Below the pieces are notes generated by a model. That model ran no database searches, was not told the origin of the DNA, and worked only from the letters and a program-made list of their open reading frames with translations. A stretch of DNA of 36,585 nt from Acidimicrobiaceae bacterium (lineage in GTDB: Bacteria; Actinomycetota; Acidimicrobiia; Acidimicrobiales; Poriferisodalaceae): positions 1 through 36,585 of the forward strand of contig PBKA01000013.1 of assembly GCA_002721305.1 (NCBI GenBank). Direction: 5' to 3'. Position 1 is the stretch's first letter. The number at the start of each line of letters is the position of its first letter. Positions 7,132 to 14,004 of the stretch are shown in pieces. The translations under genes were made by a program, and so were the position numbers.

Positions 7132-7989
7132 GTGGGTGTTTGGTTAGCTGGGTCACGACCGAGAACCTGGCCTGCAGCAATTGTGCCGGTGATCGTGGGT
7201 ACTTCTGCTGCGCAGTCCCAACCGGACATGGTTCGCGCAGTTTTGGCGCTCCTCGTCGCCATGGGTCTTCAGGTCGGTGTCAACTATGCAAATGACTACA
7301 GCGATGGGGTTCGAGGAACCGATGATCAGCGAATAGGACCCATGCGTCTTGTTGCTTCTGGGAACGCTAGCCCCGCCAGTGTCAAGCGAGCGGCCTTTTG
7401 CGCCTTCGGGATCTCTGCGATAGTCGGCCTGTATCTTGCGTCAGTTACGACTTGGTGGCTCTTGTTGGTAGGGGGGTCAGCGATTACCGCTGCATGGTGT
7501 TACACGGGGGGGCCAAAACCATATGGATATAGGGGCTTAGGCGAGTTGTTTGTCTTTATTTTTTTCGGCTTGGTGGCTTCGGCTGGAAGCACCTATGTTC
7601 AAGATGAGGAGATTACGGCGCTCGCGATCGGCGCCGCAGTGCCTGTGGGGTTGTTGGCGGTGGCTCTTTTGATTACCAACAACCTGCGAGATATTCCCGG
7701 AGACACGGTGGCGGGCAAGCGCACTCTCGCCGTTCGCATGGGGGATCGGCCCACCAGAGCCCTGTATCTCGTGGTTGTGCTGATGGCGATTCTTTGTCTT
7801 CCGTACCTGGCTCTTTTGCGACCGGCGGCGCTTCTCGGGCTCCTAGCGACGCCCCTAGCTATAAAACCTATTCGTCTGATAGTCCAAGGTGTCTCGGGGC
7901 AGCAACTCATTCCGGTGTTGGCGGCGACCGGCAAGTTTCAAATGGTTTACGGTCTATTGCTCTGCTGTGGTCTCGGGAGCGGTATCTGA
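7132..7989 (+). CDS. menA: 1,4-dihydroxy-2-naphthoate polyprenyltransferase
   Basis: Attaches the polyprenyl tail to 1,4-dihydroxy-2-naphthoate in the membrane, giving demethylmenaquinone. The UbiA-type protein has about eight hydrophobic segments. The first Asp-rich motif is N-D-Y-S-D-G-V-R-G-T-D-D and the second region is N-N-L-R-D-I-P-G-D followed by A-G-K-R-T-L-A-V-R-M-G. GTG 7132 is chosen because an AAGGGGAG Shine-Dalgarno sits about 6 bases upstream and the protein then begins V-G-V-W-L-A-G-S-R-P-R-T-W, the usual MenA N-terminus. An upstream ATG at 7030 adds 34 atypical residues. The gene converges, 2 bases apart, on menG, the next enzyme of the pathway. Confidence 0.94.
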   Translation: MGVWLAGSRPRTWPAAIVPVIVGTSAAQSQPDMVRAVLALLVAMGLQVGVNYANDYSDGVRGTDDQRIGPMRLVASGNASPASVKRAAFCAFGISAIVGLYLASVTTWWLLLVGGSAITAAWCYTGGPKPYGYRGLGELFVFIFFGLVASAGSTYVQDEEITALAIGAAVPVGLLAVALLITNNLRDIPGDTVAGKRTLAVRMGDRPTRALYLVVVLMAILCLPYLALLRPAALLGLLATPLAIKPIRLIVQGVSGQQLIPVLAATGKFQMVYGLLLCCGLGSGI

Positions 7990-7991
7990 AT

Positions 7992-8687
7992 CTACCTATC
8001 AAGGGTCCCAACAAACAGTTGGGTGATGCCTCCACCCAAAAGAGTCCGACTTGCATCAGAAAACCCGACTGCTCTGAGCCCAGCTAACAGGTCATGCGGA
8101 TGGGGTAGATATTCGACCGATTTTGGCAGGTATTTGTAGGCGTTTTGGTCGGAGAACAATGCCCCGATTCTTGGAACGATTTTCCCGAAGTAGATTTTGT
8201 GGCCCATTCTCAGAATAGGGTTGGGGGGTTCTGCCACATCCAACAGCGCGATACGCCCACCCGGCTTCAATACCCGGGACGTCTCTTCGAAAAAGCATGT
8301 GAGGTCGGTCAAATTACGCAGTGCGAAACCACAAGTTATGCCATCGACAGATCGTCCTATGACGGGAAGACGGAGGGCATCGGCTCTGATTAGGGGAGCA
8401 TCGGTGCTCGCGGCCGCCAGCATCCCAGCACTGAAGTCCAAGCCGACTGGATCAAGACCGAAACGCATTAGATCATTACAAAAATCTCCGGTTCCGCACG
8501 CTAAATCCAAAACTTTGGCATCTCTTGGCAAATCCAAAGCCTTGACGGCGCGACGTCGCCATCCGACATCCATTCGAAACGTCATCAACCGATTGACGAG
8601 ATCATACCTATGCGCGATCCGGTCAAACATCAGTTGTACCGCGACTGCTTTATCTTCTCCCTCAGGGAGTTTGTCGTCGGTAGGCAC
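7992..8687 (-). CDS. menG: Demethylmenaquinone methyltransferase (UbiE/MenG)
   Basis: Transfers a methyl group from S-adenosylmethionine to demethylmenaquinone, the last step of menaquinone synthesis. The 231-residue class I methyltransferase has the SAM loop V-L-D-L-A-C-G-T-G-D-F near residue 60, an upstream helix R-Y-D-L-V-N-R-L-M-T-F typical of UbiE, and C-G-F-A-L-R-N-L-T-D followed by E-T-S-R-V-L-K-P-G-G-R. It starts at GTG 8687 and lies 25 bases downstream of the MaoC gene on the same strand. It is convergent with menA. Confidence 0.93.
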   Translation of the reverse strand: MPTDDKLPEGEDKAVAVQLMFDRIAHRYDLVNRLMTFRMDVGWRRRAVKALDLPRDAKVLDLACGTGDFCNDLMRFGLDPVGLDFSAGMLAAASTDAPLIRADALRLPVIGRSVDGITCGFALRNLTDLTCFFEETSRVLKPGGRIALLDVAEPPNPILRMGHKIYFGKIVPRIGALFSDQNAYKYLPKSVEYLPHPHDLLAGLRAVGFSDASRTLLGGGITQLFVGTLDR

Positions 8688-8712
8688 AGATCTCGAACTG
8701 AGTTAAGGAGCT

Positions 8713-9171
8713 TCAGCTATAGACGCGGTAAATGCATTCGGCTACACACGCCGGTCGGTCGGAGCCTTCAATCTCGAAAAGAAGCTCCGTGGTGTATTGG
8801 GCTCCGCCCTCAAACCGCGACACTTCTTTCAGGGTTGCACCCATTCGGACGTTTGACCCAACCGGGACAGGAGCAGTGAAGCGAATCTTGTTCGCCCCGT
8901 AGTTCACTCCCATCTGAACGTCACCGCCTATGACGAACGCCTCCGACATGCACATTGGTGCCAAGGAGAGAGTCAAATAGCCATGTGCAATAGTCGTTCC
9001 GAACGGACCCGCCTTCGCCCTTTCTTCATCTAGATGGATCCATTGAAAGTCGCCCGTGGCTTCGGCAAACTTTTGTACCTGTTCGGGCGTTATGGTGTGC
9101 CACTCGCTGTAGCCGATGTGTTGCCCTACTCTGCTTTCAAGGTCGTCAATTCCGTCAATCTGGGTAGTCAT
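8713..9171 (-). CDS. MaoC-like (R)-hydratase/dehydratase
   Basis: A hot-dog-fold protein of 152 residues resembling (R)-specific enoyl-CoA hydratases. The N-terminal part has the T-P-E-Q-V-Q-K-F-A-E-A-T-G-D-F-Q-W-I-H motif with the catalytic Asp and His, then G-P-F-G-T-T-I-A-H-G-Y-L-T-L-S and N-Y-G-A-N-K-I-R-F. It probably hydrates an enoyl-CoA; the chain length is unknown. ATG 9171 has a TAAACT box 7 bases upstream, in the short gap after the preceding membrane-protein gene, so it may have its own promoter within the rlmN-to-menG run. Confidence 0.9.
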   Translation of the reverse strand: MTTQIDGIDDLESRVGQHIGYSEWHTITPEQVQKFAEATGDFQWIHLDEERAKAGPFGTTIAHGYLTLSLAPMCMSEAFVIGGDVQMGVNYGANKIRFTAPVPVGSNVRMGATLKEVSRFEGGAQYTTELLFEIEGSDRPACVAECIYRVYS

Positions 9172-9178
9172 GGTGGTC

Positions 9179-9184
9179 AGTTTA
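9179..9184 (-). promoter_or_regulatory. -10 element TAAACT for the leaderless MaoC gene
   Basis: On the minus strand TAAACT ends 7 bases before the ATG at 9171, inside the 22-base gap between two same-strand genes. Confidence 0.45.
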
Positions 9185-9193
9185 GGCCGTTGG

Positions 9194-9619
9194 TTAACTG
9201 AACCAGATCCTTCGGTATTCCTTGCTTTGAGGATGGAGCAACAGAACTACCAGTACCAGGTCAAACATGAGTCTTAACAGCAGGCCAAGCAGTCCTACGT
9301 CGTAGCGAACAATTATCCACAGTGTTGCTATTACCGAATAAAGCGCTGCAGCAATAGCGCAACGGAACCCGAGCTTCTTCTCATTAGCGATCCCAAGCCC
9401 TCCACCGATAAGGGCGATGAGCAGGAGCAACGGAGATACACGTGAAGCGAAAGATCCCAGTAGGTCGTAGGGCATTACTCTGTAGTAGTCGTTGCCGAAT
9501 AGGACAATGCTTGCGCCACGGAAATAAGCGAGCATTACAGCGCTATATAGCGTCTGAGGTTGTGTGGGGTTCAGCCACCGCAAGTTATTCACCCTGCCAG
9601 TGTGGCAGAGGCCGAGCAC
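9194..9619 (-). CDS. Small membrane protein of unknown function
   Basis: A 141-residue protein with about three hydrophobic segments in the second half (around residues 58-75, 84-103 and 107-126) and a short basic C-terminus. I recognise no family. GTG 9619 has a GAGGG Shine-Dalgarno three bases upstream, a tight spacing; GTG 9592, nine codons later, is an alternative. It begins 6 bases after the rlmN stop and ends 22 bases before the MaoC gene, so it sits inside a minus-strand gene run. Confidence 0.65.
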   Translation of the reverse strand: MLGLCHTGRVNNLRWLNPTQPQTLYSAVMLAYFRGASIVLFGNDYYRVMPYDLLGSFASRVSPLLLLIALIGGGLGIANEKKLGFRCAIAAALYSVIATLWIIVRYDVGLLGLLLRLMFDLVLVVLLLHPQSKEYRRIWFS

Positions 9620-9625
9620 AAACCC

Positions 9626-10663
9626 TCAGTGTTTAGAGCGCTTTGACACGGTGACGGTCTGTTCCGCCCGCAACTGTCCACAAGCAGCGTCGATCTCTGT
9701 TCCGCGGTTGGACCGGATCGTCGCGTTCACACCGAAAGACTCAAGAAGATCACGAAAGCGAACTATCGAGTCAGGCCTTGACGCGGAGTTCGAATATCCG
9801 GGTGTCGGATTCAGTGGAATGAGATTCACGTGCGCGTTTAAGGGACGAGCGAATGCACCTAGTTCACGAGCGGCGTCATCAGTGTCGTTGATCTCTGACA
9901 TCATTGCCCATTCAAGACTGATTCTTCTGTTCTTCGCTCTCCTGTAGTTCTGTAGAGCCTCCGCTAGTTTCCGCAGTGGATAGGTCCGGTTGATCGGGGC
10001 CAAATGATTCCGTGTCTTGTCGTTTGCCGCGTGGAGCGAAACCGCCAGACTTACCGGGAGGCTTTGCTGCGTTAAGCGCTCAATACCGGGAACCACCCCG
10101 ACCGTCGATATCGTGATTTTGCGTGCACCAATGCCTATGTCCCCGTTGATGCGTTCCACAGCGGACCACACGTTGTCGAAGTTAGCTAAGGGTTCGCCCA
10201 TCCCCATGAAGACGACGTTGCTGACACGTTTATCTCCTGAATGTTGGGCAGCTCGAATCACTTGTTCGACGATCTCGCCAGTCGTCAAATGACGATCGAA
10301 GCCGATCTGTCCGGTAGCGCAAAAGCTGCATGCCATCGCGCAACCTGCTTGAGAGGAAACGCAGACCGTGGAGCGATCTCGATAGTGCATTAGGACCGAC
10401 TCCAGCAGGTGACCATCGTTGAGTTGCCAGAGCTGTTTCACTGTCCCCCCGTTGTCGCTGCTGACTTCTCGTAGCGGCGTAAGTGCGGCCGGGAGAAGGG
10501 TTTCGATGGCAGAACGCAGCTCTTTCGGGACGTTGGTTAGATCAGCAGGATCTCGGTGCTGGCTGTGGATACCATCCCAGACCTGATCAACCCTGTAATT
10601 AGGTTCGCCTTCGAGTAACTCGGCGAGCTCCGATCGGGACAAGTCATAGCGAGTGATCACCAC
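9626..10663 (-). CDS. rlmN: Dual-specificity RNA methyltransferase RlmN
   Basis: A radical-SAM enzyme that methylates C2 of an adenine in 23S rRNA (A2503 in E. coli numbering) and in some tRNAs. The 345-residue product has the cluster motif C-A-M-A-C-S-F-C (CxxxCxxC), preceded by V-C-V-S-S-Q-A-G. It also has G-M-G-E-P-L-A-N-F-D and a C-terminal D-A-A-C-G-Q-L with the second catalytic Cys. GTG 10663 (or GTG 10660) gives the family start I-T-R-Y-D-L-S and has a TACCCT box 6 bases upstream. The much longer open frame to 11098 runs through the divergent transporter gene and is rejected. It heads the minus-strand run to menG. Confidence 0.95.
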   Translation of the reverse strand: MVITRYDLSRSELAELLEGEPNYRVDQVWDGIHSQHRDPADLTNVPKELRSAIETLLPAALTPLREVSSDNGGTVKQLWQLNDGHLLESVLMHYRDRSTVCVSSQAGCAMACSFCATGQIGFDRHLTTGEIVEQVIRAAQHSGDKRVSNVVFMGMGEPLANFDNVWSAVERINGDIGIGARKITISTVGVVPGIERLTQQSLPVSLAVSLHAANDKTRNHLAPINRTYPLRKLAEALQNYRRAKNRRISLEWAMMSEINDTDDAARELGAFARPLNAHVNLIPLNPTPGYSNSASRPDSIVRFRDLLESFGVNATIRSNRGTEIDAACGQLRAEQTVTVSKRSKH

Positions 10664-10669
10664 CAGTAC

Positions 10670-10675
10670 AGGGTA
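10670..10675 (-). promoter_or_regulatory. -10 element TACCCT for leaderless rlmN
   Basis: On the minus strand TACCCT ends 6 bases before the GTG at 10663. It shares a 32-base intergenic region with the divergent promoter of the VIT1-like gene. Confidence 0.55.
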
Positions 10676-10682
10676 CGGCGGG

Positions 10683-10688
10683 TAGCTT
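10683..10688 (+). promoter_or_regulatory. -10 element TAGCTT for the leaderless VIT1-like gene
   Basis: TAGCTT ends 7 bases before the GTG at 10696; no Shine-Dalgarno is seen. Confidence 0.5.
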
Positions 10689-10695
10689 CGAATAT

Positions 10696-11406
10696 GTGAC
10701 AGCGCACCGCTATGACGACCATCATCGAGACGTACACGGAGGTGGTATTCGAGCTGCAGTTTTCGGAGCCTCAGACGGATTGGTTTCGAATGTCTTGCTG
10801 ATAGTTGGGCTAGCCGGGGCAGACGTTTCATCTGGGGTGGTTCGCACCGCCGGGGTTGCAGGCCTGCTCGCTGGAGCGATTTCAATGGCGGCAGGCGAGT
10901 ATGTGTCTGTTCGGGCTCAGAATGATCTTGTGGCTCGGGAACTAAAAAAGGAAGAAAAGGCGCTGGCCGAAGATCCCGAGGAAGAAACTGAGGAATTAGC
11001 TCAGGTCTATATCGAAAGGGGTATGACCGCCGAACAAGCGAGAGAGATGGCCCAATTGGTAATGCAGAACCCCGAAATGGCTCTCGAAGTCCACGCACGG
11101 GAGGAACTCGGTATTGATCCGAATGAACTGGCCTCTCCCTTCACGTCGGCTGGCTGGTCGTTCTCGGCGTTTGCTGTCGGAGCTTTAGTGCCCTTGATAC
11201 CCTGGTTCTTTTTTTCAGCCGATTTTGTGATCTGGTTATCCGTGGCGGCTGGTGTGATCGGAGCAGCTGTTATCGGGTCCACGTTGGCGATCGCCACTGG
11301 TCATTCGGTTGTGCGCGGGATCAGTCGTCACGTGGGAATAGCTGTCTGCGCGGCCATCTGTATCCACTTTGTAGGGCTGGCCCTTGGTGCCGTCGTTCAG
11401 CTTTAG
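10696..11406 (+). CDS. VIT1/CCC1 family iron/manganese transporter-like membrane protein
   Basis: A 236-residue protein of the vacuolar iron transporter family, which moves Fe2+ or Mn2+ across membranes. The N-terminal signature F-G-A-S-D-G-L-V-S-N followed by G-A-I-S-M-A-A-G-E-Y-V-S-V is clear. About five membrane segments are split two plus three around a Glu-rich cytoplasmic helical region (residues ~75-130) of the kind that binds metals in VIT1. Direction of transport is inferred. It starts at GTG 10696 with a TANNNT box upstream and overlaps the convergent mshD gene end by 4 bases. Confidence 0.88.
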   Translation: MTAHRYDDHHRDVHGGGIRAAVFGASDGLVSNVLLIVGLAGADVSSGVVRTAGVAGLLAGAISMAAGEYVSVRAQNDLVARELKKEEKALAEDPEEETEELAQVYIERGMTAEQAREMAQLVMQNPEMALEVHAREELGIDPNELASPFTSAGWSFSAFAVGALVPLIPWFFFSADFVIWLSVAAGVIGAAVIGSTLAIATGHSVVRGISRHVGIAVCAAICIHFVGLALGAVVQL

Positions 11407-12119
11407 TGGGTCTGAATTTGCCGCTGATATAGGCGCCTAACCGTTTCGACCTCGAGCCCGATGTCCCGGTAGAGGTTTACAGCCGGGATGTTGTCCGCAT
11501 CGACGTACAGCATGGCCTTAGTAATCCCTCTGCTTTCGAGATGTTGATATCCCGCAAGGGTTAATGCCCGTCCGAGTCCTAGGCCATGAAAATCAGGATC
11601 TACGGCAATCACGAAGACTTCACCGACAGGAGGCACCTCTGAAGCGTGCACCTTCGTCCAACAAAATGCCGCTATGCGCCCGTCACGTTCATGGATTAAA
11701 AAGCCTTCGGCATCGAACCAAGGTTCTGCTTGGTGTTCCCGCAGCAGGGCAGGTGTCCATCCGCTTTGTTCGCGGTGCCAGGAGAAAGCTCGATTATTTA
11801 CTTCGCACCACTCGTTTTCATCTTGGCCTACTTCAAACGGCCGGGTCGCTATGCCCGTGCTTTGTTCGAGGGGAATTGACCGCTCCATCCTGAAAAGATC
11901 CCGCTGAGGCTCCAGCCCAAGCCGTGCCAGAATTTCGTTGGTGTCTTCTACAGGGTTATCCAGCCAGAGTGAGACACCTTTGGGGGTTTGAGTCAACACG
12001 TCACGCAAAGCCATCGATAAAGCATCAGCGCTCCACTCCGAGGCGTCTACTTCTACGATGTCACCTTCCCGATCCTGACCAATTCTTATCGTCGGTTCTC
12101 CGGCACCTTCATTGCTCAC
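11403..12119 (-). CDS. mshD: Mycothiol synthase (GNAT acetyltransferase)
   Basis: Acetylates Cys-GlcN-Ins, the last step of mycothiol, the actinobacterial low-molecular-weight thiol. The C-terminal GNAT domain carries family segments E-V-N-N-R-A-F-S-W-H, F-C-W-T-K-V-H, G-E-V-F-V-I-A-V-D-P and the CoA loop G-L-G-L-G-R-A-L-T-L. It ends with L-Y-V-D-A-D-N-I-P-A-V-N-L-Y. The usual enzyme is about 300 residues with two GNAT domains; this one has 238, so the N-terminal domain is short. GTG 12119 is supported by a TACCTT box 7 bases upstream. It is divergent from nth. Confidence 0.88.
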   Translation of the reverse strand: MSNEGAGEPTIRIGQDREGDIVEVDASEWSADALSMALRDVLTQTPKGVSLWLDNPVEDTNEILARLGLEPQRDLFRMERSIPLEQSTGIATRPFEVGQDENEWCEVNNRAFSWHREQSGWTPALLREHQAEPWFDAEGFLIHERDGRIAAFCWTKVHASEVPPVGEVFVIAVDPDFHGLGLGRALTLAGYQHLESRGITKAMLYVDADNIPAVNLYRDIGLEVETVRRLYQRQIQTH

Positions 12120-12126
12120 CCCACCG

Positions 12127-12132
12127 AAGGTA
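12127..12132 (-). promoter_or_regulatory. -10 element TACCTT for leaderless mshD
   Basis: On the minus strand TACCTT ends 7 bases before the GTG at 12119. Confidence 0.5.
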
Positions 12133-12167
12133 TCGCTAGATTCCGGATCATGAGGTAAACAAAGGTA

Positions 12168-12809
12168 ATGGGGAAGCCGCGATCGCCCAAAGGCAGGGCG
12201 CGATTAGTACACGAACGACTCAAACTTGAATACGACGCGGTGTGTGAATTGAATCACGACAGCCCGTTTGAGTTATTAGTTGCGACGATTTTGTCCGCTC
12301 AGTGCACGGATGTCAGAGTCAATAAGACCACCCCCGCGTTGTTCGATCGATATCCGGGGCCCTTTGAACTTGCTGCAGCGGAGCAAAAAGAATTGGAAGA
12401 CCTAGTACACCCGACCGGGTTCTATAAGAGCAAGGCCAAGAACCTTTTGAAGATGTCCAATCAGCTCCTCGACGATCACGGAGGAGAGGTACCTACCGAG
12501 TTGAAGGACCTGGTGAAACTTGGAGGTGTCGGACGTAAGACCGCCAATGTCATAAGGTCCGTGGCGTTCGGGCTCCCTGGATTGCCAGTGGACACTCACG
12601 TGGGTCGCTTAGCACGGCGACTAGGCCTCACGGAAGAAGAGGATCCGGTGAAGGTTGAGATGGATCTAAACCCAATGTTGCCCCAGTATGAGCGCGGAGA
12701 GTTCAGCCTTCGAGTGATACTTCACGGTCGACAAGTATGTTTCGCCCGGAACCCTCGGTGTGAGGACTGTGCTCTAAATGACTTCTGTCCAGTGGCATTC
12801 GATTTTTAA
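12168..12809 (+). CDS. nth: Endonuclease III
   Basis: A DNA glycosylase/AP lyase for oxidised pyrimidines in base-excision repair. The 213-residue protein has the helix-hairpin-helix L-G-G-V-G-R-K-T-A-N-V with the catalytic Lys, the catalytic Asp in L-P-V-D-T-H-V, and a C-terminal iron-sulfur site with spacing C-X6-C-X2-C-X5-C. The fourth Cys lies 7 residues from the C-terminus. The usual length is about 210-250. The start at ATG 12168 gives a basic N-terminus. It precedes the CitE-like gene by 19 bases, perhaps in one transcript. Confidence 0.95.
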   Translation: MGKPRSPKGRARLVHERLKLEYDAVCELNHDSPFELLVATILSAQCTDVRVNKTTPALFDRYPGPFELAAAEQKELEDLVHPTGFYKSKAKNLLKMSNQLLDDHGGEVPTELKDLVKLGGVGRKTANVIRSVAFGLPGLPVDTHVGRLARRLGLTEEEDPVKVEMDLNPMLPQYERGEFSLRVILHGRQVCFARNPRCEDCALNDFCPVAFDF

Positions 12810-12828
12810 CAGTTGAAGGAGAATCACA

Positions 12829-13719
12829 ATGACCATCCGACGAGCGGCACACTTTGTGCCCGGAGCCAACGAAAAAATGCTCGGCAAGTCTCTAGAGACA
12901 GACGCTGACGCCCTGATTCTTGATCTTGAGGATGCAGTGACTCCGGAAAACAAGGATTCTGCGAGATCAACGGTCAGTGGCTGGCTCGAACACGTCGATT
13001 TCGGCCGTCAGGAACGAGTAGTTCGAGTTAATCCATTGGGGAGTCCCTGGTTCGAACGAGATATAGAAGAAACCATGGGTCACCCGCCTGACTCTTACCT
13101 AATTCCGAAAGTCAATAACGCTAACGAAGTGGCGCAAATTGATGAAGCGATTCGTGAACATGAACACGCCAACGGGCACACAGACGGCGGGGTCAAGCTG
13201 CTGCTCTTGGGTACCGAGACACCCCAGGGTTTTCTCAACATCGGCGATCTCGCCGCTAATCCCCGGGTCGATGCTTTGACTTGGGGAGCAGAAGACTTGT
13301 CTGCAGCCATTGGATCTCGAACCAATCGCAATCCAGATGGCACTTACCTCCCAATTTTTGAGCACGCGCGAGTGATGTGTCTGCTTGCGGCGACGGCCTG
13401 GGGTAAACAACCCCTCGATACCGTCTTTGTTGACTTCAATGACGGGGAGGGACTTAGAGTTGAATGTCTGGAGTCTGCGAGCATGGGATACACAGGCAAG
13501 ATCACTATTCATCCCAGCCAGATTGAGGTGGTAAATGAATCCTTCACTCCATCCGACGATGAGGTAAGTGAAGCTAAGGAGCTTTTAGACCTATTTGCTG
13601 CGAAGGAAGCTGAAGGGGTGATGGCCTTCAGCTTTAAGGGTCAGATGGTAGACGTGCCTCATCTGACACGGGCTCGGAAGATTGTCGAAATGTCTGAGGC
13701 ACTGACCAACTTGACCTAA
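12829..13719 (+). CDS. CitE/HpcH-type CoA ester lyase (citrate lyase beta-like)
   Basis: A TIM-barrel lyase of the HpcH/HpaI and citrate lyase beta family, 296 residues. Motifs are R-A-A-H-F-V-P-G-A-N at the N-terminus, D-A-L-I-L-D-L-E-D-A-V (metal and CoA region), V-R-V-N-P-L-G with the catalytic Arg, a metal-ligand Glu in L-L-G-T-E-T-P, and G-Y-T-G-K-I-T-I-H-P-S-Q. Relatives cleave malyl-, methylmalyl- or citramalyl-CoA; which applies here is unknown. A clear AAGGAG Shine-Dalgarno lies 7 bases before ATG 12829. The 3' end overlaps the convergent 69-residue gene by 4 bases. Confidence 0.88.
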   Translation: MTIRRAAHFVPGANEKMLGKSLETDADALILDLEDAVTPENKDSARSTVSGWLEHVDFGRQERVVRVNPLGSPWFERDIEETMGHPPDSYLIPKVNNANEVAQIDEAIREHEHANGHTDGGVKLLLLGTETPQGFLNIGDLAANPRVDALTWGAEDLSAAIGSRTNRNPDGTYLPIFEHARVMCLLAATAWGKQPLDTVFVDFNDGEGLRVECLESASMGYTGKITIHPSQIEVVNESFTPSDDEVSEAKELLDLFAAKEAEGVMAFSFKGQMVDVPHLTRARKIVEMSEALTNLT

Positions 13720-13925
13720 ACGTCATGGCCTTTCGTGATGGCTAAACCCCCAGCCGCTCGAGCGATACGACGCTGAGCCGTCCTTAAACTGCGCTCGACT
13801 TCGTAGAGATCGATAGCAACATCTTCTTCCTTGGTTCCCACCAACTCATCGGCAGCGATCGTTATTCGCTCACTCAACTCCCTGATCGCTGTTTCAAGAG
13901 ACGAAAGCTCTGCGTGGGAAACCAT
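13716..13925 (-). CDS. Small helical protein of unknown function
   Basis: A 69-residue acidic/basic protein predicted to be nearly all helix with heptad-like spacing (L-E-T-A-I-R-E-L-S-E-R-I and Y-E-V-E-R-S-L-R-T-A-Q-R-R-I). The open frame continues to 14033, but ATG 13925 is favoured because a TATGGT box lies exactly 6 bases upstream and the longer frame would run antisense into the hisD start. It is divergent from hisD. No family recognised; a coiled-coil partner protein is one possibility. Confidence 0.62.
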   Translation of the reverse strand: MVSHAELSSLETAIRELSERITIAADELVGTKEEDVAIDLYEVERSLRTAQRRIARAAGGLAITKGHDV

Positions 13926-13931
13926 AGAAGA

Positions 13932-13937
13932 ACCATA
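13932..13937 (-). promoter_or_regulatory. -10 element TATGGT for a leaderless small gene
   Basis: On the minus strand TATGGT ends 6 bases before the ATG at 13925. Confidence 0.55.
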
Positions 13938-13991
13938 CAGCCCTGTTCGGCCTGAGGAGATAACCGCTTCTGCGGAAGCCTCTGTCAGCGG

Positions 13992-13997
13992 TACCCT
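13992..13997 (+). promoter_or_regulatory. -10 element TACCCT for leaderless hisD and the his operon
   Basis: TACCCT ends 7 bases before the GTG at 14005. No Shine-Dalgarno and no attenuator-like His leader peptide are visible. Confidence 0.5.
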
Positions 13998-14004
13998 CAG
14001 TAGG

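Noticed and set aside
9626-11098. Very long open frame including rlmN (490 codons)
   Set aside because: The first ~145 codons run antisense through the clear VIT1-like gene and look compositionally random. RlmN homology begins at the GTG near 10660-10663, where a promoter box also fits.
13940-13991. Histidine leader peptide before hisD
   Set aside because: No short frame with consecutive His codons was found in the gap; the TANNNT box suggests a leaderless transcript.
13831-14004. N-terminal extension of HisD
   Set aside because: It is antisense to the 69-residue gene and its promoter. HisD homology begins at the GTG 14005.
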